NCBI GenBank assembly: GCA_024280775.1
Contig: JAJRPM010000008.1
Location: forward strand, 1-64,000
DNA from: Candidatus Zixiibacteriota bacterium
GTDB taxonomy: Bacteria; Zixibacteria; MSB-5A5; GN15; JACZUZ01
Length of the DNA stretch: 64,000 nt
Direction: 5' to 3'
Shown: in pieces, positions 52,509-62,555 of the stretch
Layout: each line of letters starts with the position of its first letter
Position numbering within the stretch: the first letter of the stretch is position 1
Made by a program: the position numbers and the translations under genes
The notes under the pieces: model-generated
Told to the model about the DNA's origin: nothing
Database searches by the model: none
The model's input: only the letters and a program-made list of their open reading frames with translations

Positions 52509-52672
52509 GTAGTAGTCAAATATCTAATCGAAGACACTCAATCATAAGGCGCTTTCGCCGAATCATAGCTATAAGAACAAGTAGTTTTGCTATTTCGACC
52601 TTTAGAGGTGTGAATAGTCTTCCTTAGGCGCTGGATGTTCTCAGCGCTTGCAAGATTCGAAAGGGGCGCCAG

Positions 52673-53044
52673 ATGGCGAAGATATTGGTAGTTGATGACG
52701 AAGCGATGATTTGCGATCTATTGAACCGTTCGCTTACTATTGAGGGATTCACTGTAGAGACTGCAGGCAATGGTCTTTTGGGATTGGAAAAATGCGCCAG
52801 TAACGGATTCGATTTGGTGATTTCAGATATTCTGATGCCAGAGATGGACGGAATCACTATGATGGAAAAAATCAAGGACGCCCAACCGAATCTTCCGATA
52901 ATCCTGATTACCGGCTATGCCAAACAATACACGGCCCGCAAAGCAACCGAAGCTGGAGCCAGTGATTTTCTCACCAAGCCGTTTCGCAACGCAGAGATTA
53001 TGCAATCAGTTCGCAAGGCGTTGAATATCGCCGAGCCTGCGTAA
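52673..53044 (+). CDS. Single-domain response regulator
   Basis: 123 residues, a CheY-like receiver only. The acidic pocket D-D-E is near residues 8-10, the phosphoacceptor Asp in V-I-S-D-I-L-M-P near 53, Thr in L-I-T-G-Y near 83 and Lys in L-T-K-P-F near 105. It has no output domain, so it must act on a partner protein; no histidine kinase is nearby. AAAGGGG is 8 bases before the ATG. Confidence 0.92.
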   Translation: MAKILVVDDEAMICDLLNRSLTIEGFTVETAGNGLLGLEKCASNGFDLVISDILMPEMDGITMMEKIKDAQPNLPIILITGYAKQYTARKATEAGASDFLTKPFRNAEIMQSVRKALNIAEPA

Positions 53045-53065
53045 GGTTTGTCTACATTGTTTGTA

Positions 53066-53803
53066 TTATCTGTGTCGGCGATGATTGATGTCGCCTGAGC
53101 CGTGAACGCGCTTTTTGACTCTCGGATCTCCGTAATAGGTAATATCACCAGAGCCGCTAATACGAGCGTTGATATAATCTTCCACGGCCACGTCCACATC
53201 ACCGCTACCCTTGATTGATACATGCGCCTCTTTGGTCAGCAGTTTCCTGGCGTCTACATCACCAGACCCACGTATATCAACTTCAAAGATTTTCATTTCA
53301 CCGACAAGGGTAACATCACCTGAGCCGGCAATTGACAGTATCAATTCTTCTCCATCTAGTCCTTCTGCGCGAACATCAGATGAGCCGCGAATATCCAGCT
53401 CTTCGAGGCTGGGCATAGTGATAGTGAGACGGCTGTTGTGACGAGAATTGATTGAATACCCTTCGGCGAACGACACATACAAAGTTCCGTGACGCACTTC
53501 AGTCTCCAGTAACTCCAATAGATTGTCGTCAGCTTCCACCTCGACGCTAAAAGACTCCCCAATAGTAATATCTATGTCAGTACTGCCGCTGGTGTGGATA
53601 CCGTTGAAATCTTTAAGGTCTCTGGATTCGGTTGCCAATGTTCCCGAGCCTTTGATTCGTTTACCCTTGCCCCAATTCCAAAAATCGGCATTGGCTGTAC
53701 CCGCCATCGAAAGCAAAAGAACCGACAGCAAACCGACAAAAACTCCCAGCCGCGCTCGATTTGGTCTTATAGATTTCGAATTCAGACTTAGATTAGCGTT
53801 CAT
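53066..53803 (-). CDS. Secreted GIN-domain (DUF2807) protein
   Basis: 245 residues. Signal peptide (about 1-40). The rest is a right-handed beta-helix of the head GIN/DUF2807 family, opening at G-S-G-T-L-A-T-E near 53 and repeating G-S-G-D-V and related turns (I-A-G-S-G-D-V, I-R-G-S-G-D-V, I-K-G-S-G-D-V, I-S-G-S-G-D-I), once per coil. A His/Arg-rich end follows. A periplasmic or surface protein of unknown role, common in Bacteroidota and relatives. It is convergent with the response regulator, 21 bases apart. Confidence 0.87.
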   Translation of the reverse strand: MNANLSLNSKSIRPNRARLGVFVGLLSVLLLSMAGTANADFWNWGKGKRIKGSGTLATESRDLKDFNGIHTSGSTDIDITIGESFSVEVEADDNLLELLETEVRHGTLYVSFAEGYSINSRHNSRLTITMPSLEELDIRGSSDVRAEGLDGEELILSIAGSGDVTLVGEMKIFEVDIRGSGDVDARKLLTKEAHVSIKGSGDVDVAVEDYINARISGSGDITYYGDPRVKKRVHGSGDINHRRHR

Positions 53804-54713
53804 GGTATCCCTTTCTGGTTTATATTCTTTATCAATTATTGGATTCTGTTTCTGAGCTTGAGATACTTATTCCCAAGAGTTTTACGAACCTGCGTTCTAG
53901 TTCTTTTGACGGATTCTACAACTAAATGTTTCGTTTTTGACACGAATGTTAGTCCAAACCCGCAAACCCCGACAAGCGCAACGAGATAGGTCAAAACCCA
54001 GCGCTTTCTTCCTCAGAGACCAGGTATAATCGTTTAACAGATAACAGATTAGACTCTTAACAAGTTATCCACACAACTATCTTAGACAATACTAGATAGG
54101 GAAGGAGATAATTGTGTTTTTTGTAATTCTCCAATCCTCATAGACTTACGGAAATTATGCAATATATACCACCTTTTGTATTGACTGAGACAATTTCAAC
54201 TATATAATGTGTTCTTACAGCATCGACGATGCGGACTTGAGAGTAGGTACTGAGAGCCCTCCCCAACCGGTCAATGCTTCAAAAAAGCTTAATGGAGAGT
54301 GTTTCTCCCCTGCACAGGATTCTAGTCTAGGGGCTCGTATCTCAGGAATACTGCAGTTGATATAGAGGCGAGAATATCGTTTCAACAGCGGCGGCGCTTC
54401 TGAGACTCTGGCTGATTCTAGCTCCGATATTCACGCAGGACTGACTTCCGAATTAAGCCTTAGAACAACAGGAAACTAAGAGTGTTTTTCACGAGAAGGT
54501 TGAGAGCTAGTAAACAGGGACAAAGCTAAGGCAAGACTGAAACAAGACAGTCGTAGTATCTGGCAGGGAATAGCCGGAGAGACAGACAGTCACCTATTTT
54601 ATACGACCTCGTATTCAATTGCCAACGTCCGAACCATTAGAGTCTTACTAGTTAATCTCACTAGCGAGTGAAAAGAAGTTAGAGCATATTACAGCAAAGG
54701 AGTGTGACACCAA
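53804..54713. other. Long intergenic region and leader of the ribonucleotide reductase gene
   Basis: 910 bases. From left to right: the 5' region of the GIN gene; one perfect DnaA-box sequence TTATCCACA (54065-54073); an inverted repeat CTATCT/AGATAG (54077-54099); a strong promoter (54181-54208); a palindrome GCATCGACGATGC (54220-54232) near the transcript start; then about 480 bases of leader. I found no cobalamin riboswitch core, although the gene product uses B12. No open frame here looks coding. Confidence 0.5.
54181..54208 (+). promoter_or_regulatory. Sigma-70-like promoter of the class II ribonucleotide reductase
   Basis: TTGACT (54181-54186), a 16-base spacer, TATAAT (54203-54208). 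The A-C-T-A-T-A-T-A-A-T-G-T-G-T stretch over the -10 resembles an NrdR box, and GCAATATATACC at 54160-54171 could be a poor second one, but the spacing is not the usual 31-32 bases between centres, so NrdR control is only a guess. Confidence 0.65.
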
Positions 54714-57700
54714 ATGCGCATTGATCGTAGATATACCTCACCCGGGAAATCCCCATATGAATCACTAAATTTTGTCCCGCGACGATCTGAAATCCGCAAT
54801 CCGGATGGTTCAGTGGTATTCGAACAATCCGATATTCAAGCCCCTGAGAATTGGTCGCAGGTGGCTGTCGATATTCTGGCCCAAAAGTATTTCCGCCGCG
54901 CTGGTGTGCCGCAAAAAAACGCCGATGGAGCGCCAATTCTTGATGACAAAGGCAAGCCGGTACTAGGTGGGGAGCAGGATTCACGTCAAGTTTTCGACCG
55001 TCTGGCTGGTTGCTGGAGAGAATGGGGTGAAAAGCACAATTACTTCGATTCCTCCGAAGATGCAGACGCCTACGAAGATGAAATGCGCTATATGTTGGCG
55101 CATCAAATAGGCGCGCCGAACTCTCCGCAATGGTTCAACACAGGATTGCACCACGCCTACGGTATTACTGGTGTTCCGCAGGGGCATTTCTTTGTTGATC
55201 CCAAAACTGATAAACTCGATAGAGCCAAGAACGCCTATGAACGTCCGCAACCGCACGCCTGTTTTATTCAGCGTGTCGAAGATGACCTGGTAAACGAGGG
55301 CGGGATAATGGATCTCTGGACGCGTGAGGCCCGGTTATTCAAATTCGGCTCCGGCACCGGCTCAAATTTCAGCGCGGTTCGCGGCGCCGGTGAGCGTCTC
55401 TCCGGCGGTGGTGTTTCATCGGGGCTGATGTCATTCTTGAAAATCGGTGATCGCGCCGCAGGAGCCATCAAGTCCGGTGGAACAACTCGTCGTGCGGCAA
55501 AAATGGTCTGTTTGGATTTAGACCATCCGGATATCGAGGAGTTCATCAACTGGAAAGTAGTTGAAGAACAAAAAGTAGCCGCGCTGGTTGCCGGCTCACA
55601 AATGATTCGTAAGAGATTAGATCAGATGTTTGACGCCACACAGGTGTCGACAAAGGAAGGTCAGAGAACATATGAAACAGATCTTAAGAAGAACAAACCG
55701 CTCGCGAAACTTGTCAGCCAATCACTCAGGATGGGCGTCCCTGAGGGGTATATCAAGAAGACGCTGGAGTTGGCATCTCAAGGAATCACAAAGCTCGACT
55801 TCCAAACCTACACCACAGACTGGGACTCCGACGCGTACCTGACGGTATCAGGTCAGAATTCAAACAACTCAGTTCGCATTCCCAATGAGTTTGTGACTGC
55901 GCTTAAGAATGACGGTGACTGGGAATTGATAAGGCGCTCCGACCGCGGAGTCGCGAAAACTTTGCCAGCCCAAAAACTCTGGGATCAGGTGACCTATGCT
56001 GCATGGGCCTGCGCTGACCCGGGTGTTCAGTTTGATTCTACCATCAATGAATGGCACACCTGCCCGAATGACGGACGGATCAACGCTAGTAATCCCTGCT
56101 CGGAGTACATGTTCCTCGATGACACTGCTTGTAACTTGGCGTCAGTGAACCTGACTAAGTTCCTGCGCGAGGATGGTGAACTGGATGTAGCTGAATTTCG
56201 TCATGCCTGTCGCTTGTGGACTATTACACTGGAAATCTCAGTGCTGATGGCGTCATTCCCCAGCAAAGAAATCGCTCAAAAAAGTTATGACTATCGCACA
56301 CTCGGACTCGGCTATGCAAACCTGGGCACGATTTTGATGCGCATGGGTATTCCCTATGACAGCCCCAAAGGACGCTCGATTTGTGGAGCTATTACCGCCA
56401 TCATGACCGGCGAAGCCTATGCTGTCTCAGCGGAGATGTCCGCAGAGCTGGGGCCGTTCGCGCGCTATGAAGCTAACAAAGAGCCGATGCTACGTGTCAT
56501 TCGTAATCATCGCCGCGCAGCATACAATGCCGCCAAGAAGGATTATGAGGGATTGCTCAATACTCCGGTAGGTTTGGATCCTGCAATTTGTCCACAGTAT
56601 TTGGTCGAGGCCGCGCGCTCTCGTTGGGATGAGGCCTTGGAGTTGGGTGTGAAACATGGTTATCGCAATGCCCAAACTACAGTAATAGCCCCGACCGGCA
56701 CTATCGGTCTGTTGATGGATTGTGACACTACCGGTATCGAGCCGGACTTCTCACTGGTGAAATTCAAAAAACTCGCCGGTGGTGGTCATTTCAAAATTGT
56801 GAATCAATCGGTGCCGTTAGCCTTGCGTAAGTTGGGTTACACTGGCGCTGAGATTAAGGGCATCATTGACTATTGCCTCGGGACACAGTCGCTGAAAGAA
56901 GCTCCTTACATCAACCACGAAACTCTCAGCGCCAAAGGTTTCACTCCTGATTCTTTGACGCAATTGGAAAAAGCGCTGGATAATGCATTTGAGTTACGTT
57001 TTGCGTTCAACAAATACACTCTCGGCGAGGAGTTCTGTCGTGACGGCCTGGGGCTTAGCGATGAGCAACTTGATGATCCGGCATTTGATATGCTCGTCAC
57101 ACTAGGATTCTCCGAAAGAGAAATCCGTGCGGCAAACAATCACTGTTGCGGCACCATGACTCTCGAAGGCGCTCCATACTTGAAAAACGAGGACCTGGCG
57201 GTTTTCGATTGCGCCAACAAATGCGGTCATATCGGTCAGCGCTTCATTCAGCATCGCGCGCATATCGGTATGATGGCCGGCGCCCAGCCGTTTATTTCCG
57301 GAGCCATCAGCAAGACCATCAACATGCCGGCAGAGAGCACATTGGCAGATGTTTCGGACTCTTACCTAGAGGCTTGGGAACTTTCAATCAAAGCAGTTGC
57401 ATTATATCGTGACGGTTCAAAACTCTCGCAACCGCTGAGTTCCACTTTTGATCTCGAAATGGAGATGGAAGATGAAGAGCCAGTTGTAATTCCTGAAGTC
57501 GCGCCTCCGGTCGATGCAGTAGCTACTGTTATCGAGAAACCTGCCGCACCTGTTGAGGTAGCTCGGATTGTCTCTGACAGTGCGCTGGATGCAAAAGTCC
57601 TTCGCAAGAAACTTCCATATCGTCGCAAAGGTTACACCCAAAAGGCGGTTGTCGGCGCGCATAAAATTTATTTGCGCACCGGTGAATATGATGACGGAAC

Positions 57701-58391
57701 ACTGGGAGAAATTTTTCTCGATATGCATCGTGAAGGAGCCGCCTTCCGTAGCATTATGAACTGTTTTGCAATTTCAGTTTCATTGGGTCTCCAGCATGGT
57801 GTGCCGCTGGATGAATTTGTCGATGCCTTCACCTTTACTCGCTTCGAACCGAACGGCATGGTCAAAGGTAATGACAAGATCAAGATGACAACCTCTATCA
57901 TTGATTACATTTTCCGTGAACTGGCCATCACATATCTCGATAGAACAGACTTGGCGCATGTTTCACAAGAGGATATTCGCATGGATGCGTTGGCTCCGGC
58001 CAAAGAGGCGCCAGCTGAAAAGCCCGCAGATAGTCCGGCAGGTGACGTTACTAGTGACGGGGCTTCTTTCAAAGACTTGCCGGTAAGCGCTGATGATAAT
58101 GACGATACGAATTCGACAATTAGCTCAGTAGCTCCTGCCGCCGCCACTGATGTGGTTCCTGAATCTGTTTCAGTCACTGAGATAACTGACACTATGCAAA
58201 CCGGTACTATGCAAACTGGTATTATGCAAACTGTGCGGCATGAGCGCTCACGTATGGCGGTTCAGGCGCAAATTGCGCGCTTGAAAGGCTACGAAGGAGA
58301 TGTATGCCGTGAATGCGGTTCATTCACCTTGGTGCGCAATGGTTCATGTCTGAAATGCGAAACCTGCGGCTCAACTTCGGGTTGTTCATGA
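54714..58391 (+). CDS. nrdJ: Class II (adenosylcobalamin-dependent) ribonucleoside-diphosphate reductase
   Basis: 1225 residues, reducing ribonucleotides to deoxyribonucleotides. Landmarks: N-S-P-Q-W-F-N-T-G near 139, [10 protein letters not shown] near 208-217, the active-site segment [16 protein letters not shown] near 460-475, and A-P-T-G-T-I-G near 660. After a low-complexity linker comes a TSCPD domain (about 965-1085) and, at the very end, four C-x2-C-type cysteine pairs (C-R-E-C ... C-L-K-C-E-T-C) that can bind zinc or re-reduce the active site. Near residue 1162-1175 is a triple T-M-Q-T-G repeat from a 15-base tandem repeat (58191-58235). No beta subunit gene is needed. Confidence 0.94.
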   Translation: MRIDRRYTSPGKSPYESLNFVPRRSEIRNPDGSVVFEQSDIQAPENWSQVAVDILAQKYFRRAGVPQKNADGAPILDDKGKPVLGGEQDSRQVFDRLAGCWREWGEKHNYFDSSEDADAYEDEMRYMLAHQIGAPNSPQWFNTGLHHAYGITGVPQGHFFVDPKTDKLDRAKNAYERPQPHACFIQRVEDDLVNEGGIMDLWTREARLFKFGSGTGSNFSAVRGAGERLSGGGVSSGLMSFLKIGDRAAGAIKSGGTTRRAAKMVCLDLDHPDIEEFINWKVVEEQKVAALVAGSQMIRKRLDQMFDATQVSTKEGQRTYETDLKKNKPLAKLVSQSLRMGVPEGYIKKTLELASQGITKLDFQTYTTDWDSDAYLTVSGQNSNNSVRIPNEFVTALKNDGDWELIRRSDRGVAKTLPAQKLWDQVTYAAWACADPGVQFDSTINEWHTCPNDGRINASNPCSEYMFLDDTACNLASVNLTKFLREDGELDVAEFRHACRLWTITLEISVLMASFPSKEIAQKSYDYRTLGLGYANLGTILMRMGIPYDSPKGRSICGAITAIMTGEAYAVSAEMSAELGPFARYEANKEPMLRVIRNHRRAAYNAAKKDYEGLLNTPVGLDPAICPQYLVEAARSRWDEALELGVKHGYRNAQTTVIAPTGTIGLLMDCDTTGIEPDFSLVKFKKLAGGGHFKIVNQSVPLALRKLGYTGAEIKGIIDYCLGTQSLKEAPYINHETLSAKGFTPDSLTQLEKALDNAFELRFAFNKYTLGEEFCRDGLGLSDEQLDDPAFDMLVTLGFSEREIRAANNHCCGTMTLEGAPYLKNEDLAVFDCANKCGHIGQRFIQHRAHIGMMAGAQPFISGAISKTINMPAESTLADVSDSYLEAWELSIKAVALYRDGSKLSQPLSSTFDLEMEMEDEEPVVIPEVAPPVDAVATVIEKPAAPVEVARIVSDSALDAKVLRKKLPYRRKGYTQKAVVGAHKIYLRTGEYDDGTLGEIFLDMHREGAAFRSIMNCFAISVSLGLQHGVPLDEFVDAFTFTRFEPNGMVKGNDKIKMTTSIIDYIFRELAITYLDRTDLAHVSQEDIRMDALAPAKEAPAEKPADSPAGDVTSDGASFKDLPVSADDNDDTNSTISSVAPAAATDVVPESVSVTEITDTMQTGTMQTGIMQTVRHERSRMAVQAQIARLKGYEGDVCRECGSFTLVRNGSCLKCETCGSTSGCS

Positions 58392-58406
58392 TTGATGTTT
58401 GAAGGA

Positions 58407-58429
58407 GTAGGGGCACAGCGCGCTGTGCC
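58407..58429 (+). repeat. Single REP unit, family A
   Basis: GTAG, then GGGCACAGCG/CGCTGTGCC hairpin: one REP unit with the GTAG tetranucleotide at its 5' side, placed just after the ribonucleotide reductase stop and 24 bases before a doublet of the same family. Confidence 0.75.
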
Positions 58430-58453
58430 TTCACTAAGGAATAGACACAGATT

Positions 58454-58551
58454 GTAGGGGCGGGGTTTCCCCGCCTGCTCTTTCATCGGTAATTTTCCTA
58501 TTTCAAATATAGCCTCTGATTAAGAGACGGGCGCCGAAACGGCGCCCCTAC
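58454..58551. repeat. REP-like doublet, family A, second copy
   Basis: Outer arms GTAGGGGC (58454-58461) and GCCCCTAC (58544-58551); internal hairpins GGCGGGG/CCCCGCC and GGGCGCCG/CGGCGCCC. The same build as the element at 84-163. It ends 35 bases before the thioesterase start. Confidence 0.87.
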
Positions 58552-58586
58552 AGGGGAAGAAGTATCATACTAGGCATTGATTTCTT

Positions 58587-58988
58587 ATGACTAACCAAAA
58601 TGCTATTGACCAAGATTTCGGCGAGTGCAAAACGATATTCATCGATCAGGTTTTTCCGTCGATGGTCAACCACTATGGGACTCTCTTTGGTGGCATCGCC
58701 CTGCAGTGGATGGATAAAGCCGCCTGGGTGATTTGCACTCGCTATGCGCGCCGGATAATGGTGACTGTTGCTGTAGATCAAATCGACTTCAAGGAGCCGA
58801 TACCACTGGGGAGCATGGTCGAACTGCGCGCCAGAATTGAACGGGTGGGAAAAACTTCTATTACCGCTGTCGTCGAAACCTATTGCGAGAATCCTCTCAC
58901 CGGAAAACAAAAATTTGCCACCACAGGTAAATTCGTAATGGTGGCGCTTGATGAAGACGGCGCCCCTAGTGTCATAAAGCATCACTGA
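58587..58988 (+). CDS. Hotdog-fold acyl-CoA thioesterase
   Basis: 133 residues. The first helix region has N-H-Y-G-T-L-F-G-G near residues 28-36 with the Asn/Asp-type active-site helix (L-Q-W-M-D-K-A-A), as in YciA/ACOT-type acyl-CoA hydrolases, followed by V-D-Q-I-D-F-K-E-P-I. It hydrolyses acyl-CoA to the free acid and CoA; chain length unknown. No clear ribosome site; a family A repeat precedes it. Confidence 0.88.
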   Translation: MTNQNAIDQDFGECKTIFIDQVFPSMVNHYGTLFGGIALQWMDKAAWVICTRYARRIMVTVAVDQIDFKEPIPLGSMVELRARIERVGKTSITAVVETYCENPLTGKQKFATTGKFVMVALDEDGAPSVIKHH

Positions 58989-59038
58989 CTCTGCACCCTC
59001 GCTTCACTAACCGCACAAAACATTCTATCTTCTATCTA

Positions 59039-60046
59039 ATGTCCCGCAAACGTAAAGCATATCACAGAACATACACCAAAGGCAAGCGCGCAAGCTTCCT
59101 TCGGCGACACTCATTGAGCGTAACTGTTACTTTCGTTGTATTGTTTGCAGGAGCTTTCATACTCAGCTTATCCTTCCCTTGGGCCGGATTTTCAAGTGAC
59201 TCAGAAGAACAAAACAGCTATAGCGCCGAGGCGCCCAAAAGAGTGATTTCTTTAGCGCCGTCAATTACCGAGCTGATTTACACACTAGGCGTTGACTCAA
59301 TACTGATTGCAGACACCCGCTATTGTAAACATCCTCCACAGGCAGACACTCTGCCGGATGTAGGAGGGTTTCTAGATCCGAATTTGGAATTGATTGTCTC
59401 ACTGGATCCTGATTTGGTAGTTTTGCTAAAAGAATACAACGAGCTTAGCGGCAAACTCCGCAAATTGAACATACCGGTTTTCACAGTAGACCATCAGACT
59501 ATTGCAGGAGTGTTAGCGTCTTACACTCAACTAGGCGCGCGACTAGGAGCCAAAGCGAAAGCCGATAGCCTGCTTGCCTCTCATCAAGCCCATATCGCGA
59601 AAGTACAAAAACTCACCTCCACTCTGAATCACCCGAAGACCCTGGTTTCAATTGGTCATAGTGATAAGCCCGGAGTTATCCGCAGTGTCTATGCCGCCGG
59701 TGATGAAGGATTCTACTCCGAGTTGGTGCGCATTGCCGGTGGGGTGAACGTTGTAAAGGAAGACAATGTGCGATATCCGATTCTTGGTCCCGAGGCGCTA
59801 CGGACTTTGGCCCCGGAAATCATATTGGATATTTTTCCTGATTCGCAAGAGGGAGCGGCGCTTGACAAACGCTTTGTGCAAGAGCAATGGCGCTCGCTAT
59901 CGGATATTCCCGCGGTGCACAACAGCCGTGTGGTGGTCCTGGAGGGAAGTTTCCTGGTAATACCCGGCCCAAGATTTATTGAAATTCTGGATAAATTTGT
60001 TGTGGCTCTGCACCCGGAAATCAATGTCTCGCTTCTAACCCGTTAG
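59039..60046 (+). CDS. btuF: ABC transporter substrate-binding protein, BtuF-like
   Basis: 335 residues. A basic N-terminus, a transmembrane/signal helix (about 27-50) and the BtuF/FepB fold opening with R-V-I-S-L-A-P-S-I-T-E-L near 64-75; L-D-P-D-L-V-V near 121 and I-V-K-E-D-N-V-R-Y-P-I near 240 follow. The pattern is closest to cobalamin-binding BtuF, with siderophore binders as the alternative. The three importer genes (59039, 60125, 60988) run on one strand, 0.6-2.6 kb after the B12-dependent reductase, which supports B12. Confidence 0.82.
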   Translation: MSRKRKAYHRTYTKGKRASFLRRHSLSVTVTFVVLFAGAFILSLSFPWAGFSSDSEEQNSYSAEAPKRVISLAPSITELIYTLGVDSILIADTRYCKHPPQADTLPDVGGFLDPNLELIVSLDPDLVVLLKEYNELSGKLRKLNIPVFTVDHQTIAGVLASYTQLGARLGAKAKADSLLASHQAHIAKVQKLTSTLNHPKTLVSIGHSDKPGVIRSVYAAGDEGFYSELVRIAGGVNVVKEDNVRYPILGPEALRTLAPEIILDIFPDSQEGAALDKRFVQEQWRSLSDIPAVHNSRVVVLEGSFLVIPGPRFIEILDKFVVALHPEINVSLLTR

Positions 60047-60124
60047 TTTTGCCGCCTGCTTCGCTCTACTGTTCTTGTTTAACTGTGCCTTGCTCAGCGG
60101 TGATTATCTCGTATCTTCTGCAAC

Positions 60125-60991
60125 ATGTCCGATTCTGCATCCCAATTAGCCCGGTCAAGCGACAGCAAGAGTCCAAAACTACTAAGCGCTACAAATCTAT
60201 CTGTAGCTTTCGGTGGAGTCACAATTCTAAAGGATGTTTCCTTCGACTTGACCGATGGAGAGTATGTAGCAATAGTCGGCCCAAATGGCGCAGGTAAGAC
60301 CACACTATTGCGAGCCCTGCTAGGAGCTGTTTCGGCTCCAGCTACGTCCATCAGCCTATCGGGTAAGAGCGCCGAGAGCTATTCAAGCCTCGAACGCGCA
60401 GAATTCCTGAGTTATGTCCCTCAGGCTCGTGATGTGCCAGTCGGGTTCAGTGTGCGCGAATTTGTAGAAATGGGTTTCTATGCGAGAGGTCATCGTTTCA
60501 AACAAACTACTACGACTAGCAGCTTGATTCAGAAAACATTAAATCAAACCAGTCTCACAGAAGTAGCAGAACGTTTTCTCGAAACCCTGTCGGGAGGTGA
60601 GTTGCAACGTGTATATCTCGCGGCGGCGCTGGCGCAGGATGCACGCATAATGCTACTGGACGAACCGACAACTTTTCTCGACCCGGCGCATCAAAGAGAA
60701 ATGGTCTCAATTCTATCGCAGATTCGTCTGGAGAAACAAAGCGCCAGCGCCTTGATAGTGACACATGACTTAAACCTCGCGATTTCATTCGCCGATAGAA
60801 TTCTCGCGCTTAAGGATGGCGAATTGGTCTTCGACGGCTCACCCGAGGAGTTTTGTAACGAGGAACGTCTACGAGAGATTTATCAAACCACAATGCGATT
60901 TGTTACAGATCCCATCACCACCAAGCGGCTAATTGTTCCAGCCCTATTGGATGCAACACCAAGTGTGGAGCGCAAGGGACCATCCAAATGA
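60125..60991 (+). CDS. btuD: ABC transporter ATP-binding protein, BtuD/FecE-like
   Basis: 288 residues. Walker A G-P-N-G-A-G-K-T-T near 56-64, Q-loop V-P-Q-A near 97, signature L-S-G-G-E-L-Q-R near 157-164, Walker B I-M-L-L-D-E-P near 175-181, and the H-loop T-H-D near 213. It powers the importer with the permease that follows (ATGA overlap at 60988). The first 20 residues are a Ser-rich extension. Confidence 0.88.
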   Translation: MSDSASQLARSSDSKSPKLLSATNLSVAFGGVTILKDVSFDLTDGEYVAIVGPNGAGKTTLLRALLGAVSAPATSISLSGKSAESYSSLERAEFLSYVPQARDVPVGFSVREFVEMGFYARGHRFKQTTTTSSLIQKTLNQTSLTEVAERFLETLSGGELQRVYLAAALAQDARIMLLDEPTTFLDPAHQREMVSILSQIRLEKQSASALIVTHDLNLAISFADRILALKDGELVFDGSPEEFCNEERLREIYQTTMRFVTDPITTKRLIVPALLDATPSVERKGPSK

Positions 60992-61992
60992 TAGAGAGAA
61001 GTAGAACCATTAGAATCATCATTATTATGTTAGTCGCCGGGCTCGCGCTGGGGATTGCCCCTTTGCTGGGCGCAACTGACATCTCGCTATCTGCTATCCT
61101 GCAAGGCAATCTAAGTGACAGTCAAAGAACAATTCTATACTCTGTCCGTCTGCCGCGTGTTGTTCTGGGTTTTCTAGCCGGCGGTGCGCTGGCGCTTGGC
61201 GGATTAGTGTTTCAGTCGCTACTACGAAATCCGCTTGCGACTCCGTTTACTTTAGGAATATCATCGGGAGCCTCACTAGGCTCAGCGATGTATTTCCATA
61301 TAGGAATAATCTGGTCGATATTCGGTCTTTCCGGGGCCACTTTTCTGGCGTTTGCCGGAGCGGCGCTAGCTACTGCAATTGTGTTTGCAATCAGCAATGC
61401 GGTAGGGCGCAGGAATAATGTTACACTTCTGTTGGCAGGTGTCGCAGTGACATTCTTCTTTTCCAGTGTAATACTTTTTGCGCAATACGCCGCTGACTTC
61501 ACTGCGGTTTTCAAAATGATTCGCTGGGTTATGGGTGGGCTGAGTGTAGTGGGTTATGACGAAGTGTACACGTTAACACCATTTGCGGCGTTGGCTTTGA
61601 TAGTTGCAGTGTGGAAGTCACCAGAGCTTAACCTAATTGCCACCGGTGATGATATAGCGCTTAGCCGGGGTGTGGATGTCAAAGTCACAATTCGGATGTT
61701 CTACATAACTCTGACACTAGCAATAGGCGCCGCAGTGGCGCTGGTCGGGCCGATTGGTTTTGTAGGAATCATGGTTCCCCACACCGCACGCCTGCTTCTT
61801 GGCGCTGACAACCGGGTCTTGACGCCTGTTTGCTTTGTTTTAGGCGGAGCATTTCTGGTTGTTTGCGATACATTAGCGCGAACTATCCTATCTCCTGCGG
61901 AACTCCCGGTTGGAATAATCACAGCCTTGATTGGCGGACCGTTTTTCCTTTGGTTGCTAATTCGCACAAGAGGCGGAATGACATCATCCTAA
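60988..61992 (+). CDS. btuC: FecCD-family ABC permease, BtuC-like
   Basis: 334 residues with about ten transmembrane helices, and the FecCD signatures V-R-L-P-R-V-V-L-G-F-L-A-G-G-A-L-A near 52-68, N-P-L-A-T-P-F-T-L-G-I near 81 and G-P-I-G-F-V-G near 256-262, the coupling helix that meets the ATPase. It probably forms the BtuC2D2 complex with its neighbours for cobalamin uptake. Iron-chelate uptake is the alternative. Confidence 0.87.
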   Translation: MIERSRTIRIIIIMLVAGLALGIAPLLGATDISLSAILQGNLSDSQRTILYSVRLPRVVLGFLAGGALALGGLVFQSLLRNPLATPFTLGISSGASLGSAMYFHIGIIWSIFGLSGATFLAFAGAALATAIVFAISNAVGRRNNVTLLLAGVAVTFFFSSVILFAQYAADFTAVFKMIRWVMGGLSVVGYDEVYTLTPFAALALIVAVWKSPELNLIATGDDIALSRGVDVKVTIRMFYITLTLAIGAAVALVGPIGFVGIMVPHTARLLLGADNRVLTPVCFVLGGAFLVVCDTLARTILSPAELPVGIITALIGGPFFLWLLIRTRGGMTSS

Positions 61993-62037
61993 GTTAATGG
62001 CAAAAGTGTTACTTACAAAAAGGGTAGAGATAACTAC

Positions 62038-62526
62038 ATGAAAGCAAAGACAAAACGATATTGGCTATTCAAATCTGAACCATCCGGTTTTTCGATAGAA
62101 GACCTAAAAGCCTGTCCCAACAAGACTGAGCCCTGGGACGGTGTGCGAAACTATCAAGCGCGTAATTTTCTACGCGATGACATCCAGGTGGGTGACGGTG
62201 TGCTGTTTTATCATTCAAGAATTCCAGAGCCGGCGGTTGTGGGGGCGTGCATTGTCACTAAGTCCGGATATCCGGATACCACTGCTTTTGACCCAAAAGC
62301 CAAACACTACGACCCCAAGAGTGACTCCAGCGCTCCGCGTTGGTTTTTGGTGGATGTGAAGCTCAAGAAAATATTCAAACGCGTAGTGACACTCAATGAA
62401 ATCAAAGAATCGGCTGGTCTGGAAACAATGGTAGTTGCGCAAAAAGGATCACGTCTGTCAATCCAACCTGTTACAGAAGCTGAATGGAAAATCATTCATG
62501 ATTTGGCAGGGGACGCCATCAAATAG
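62038..62526 (+). CDS. EVE-domain protein
   Basis: 162 residues, almost entirely one EVE (PUA-like) domain: Y-W-L-F-K-S-E-P near residues 8-15, W-D-G-V-R-N-Y-Q-A-R near 33-42, V-L-F-Y-H-S near 55 and V-V-A-Q-K-G-S-R near 130. EVE proteins read modified bases (5-methylcytosine-type DNA or modified RNA), and stand-alone bacterial forms are common. The restriction-modification gene at 1381 makes N6-adenine, not cytosine, methylation, so no link can be claimed. Confidence 0.92.
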   Translation: MKAKTKRYWLFKSEPSGFSIEDLKACPNKTEPWDGVRNYQARNFLRDDIQVGDGVLFYHSRIPEPAVVGACIVTKSGYPDTTAFDPKAKHYDPKSDSSAPRWFLVDVKLKKIFKRVVTLNEIKESAGLETMVVAQKGSRLSIQPVTEAEWKIIHDLAGDAIK

Positions 62527-62555
62527 AGAGAGACAAATAGAAAAGCAAAATAGAA

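Noticed and set aside
54065-54073. Replication origin signalled by a DnaA box
   Set aside because: Only one perfect box, no cluster, no dnaA, dnaN or gidA nearby and no AT-rich unwinding region; a regulatory site is the most that can be said.
54209-54713. Cobalamin riboswitch upstream of nrdJ
   Set aside because: Expected from the enzyme's cofactor, but I could not find the conserved B12-box core or its GCCACTG-type end by eye.
62038-62526. EVE protein as a reader for the type IIG modification system
   Set aside because: The methylase is of the N6-adenine type and lies 57 kb away; EVE domains are tied mainly to modified cytosine or RNA, so a link has no support.
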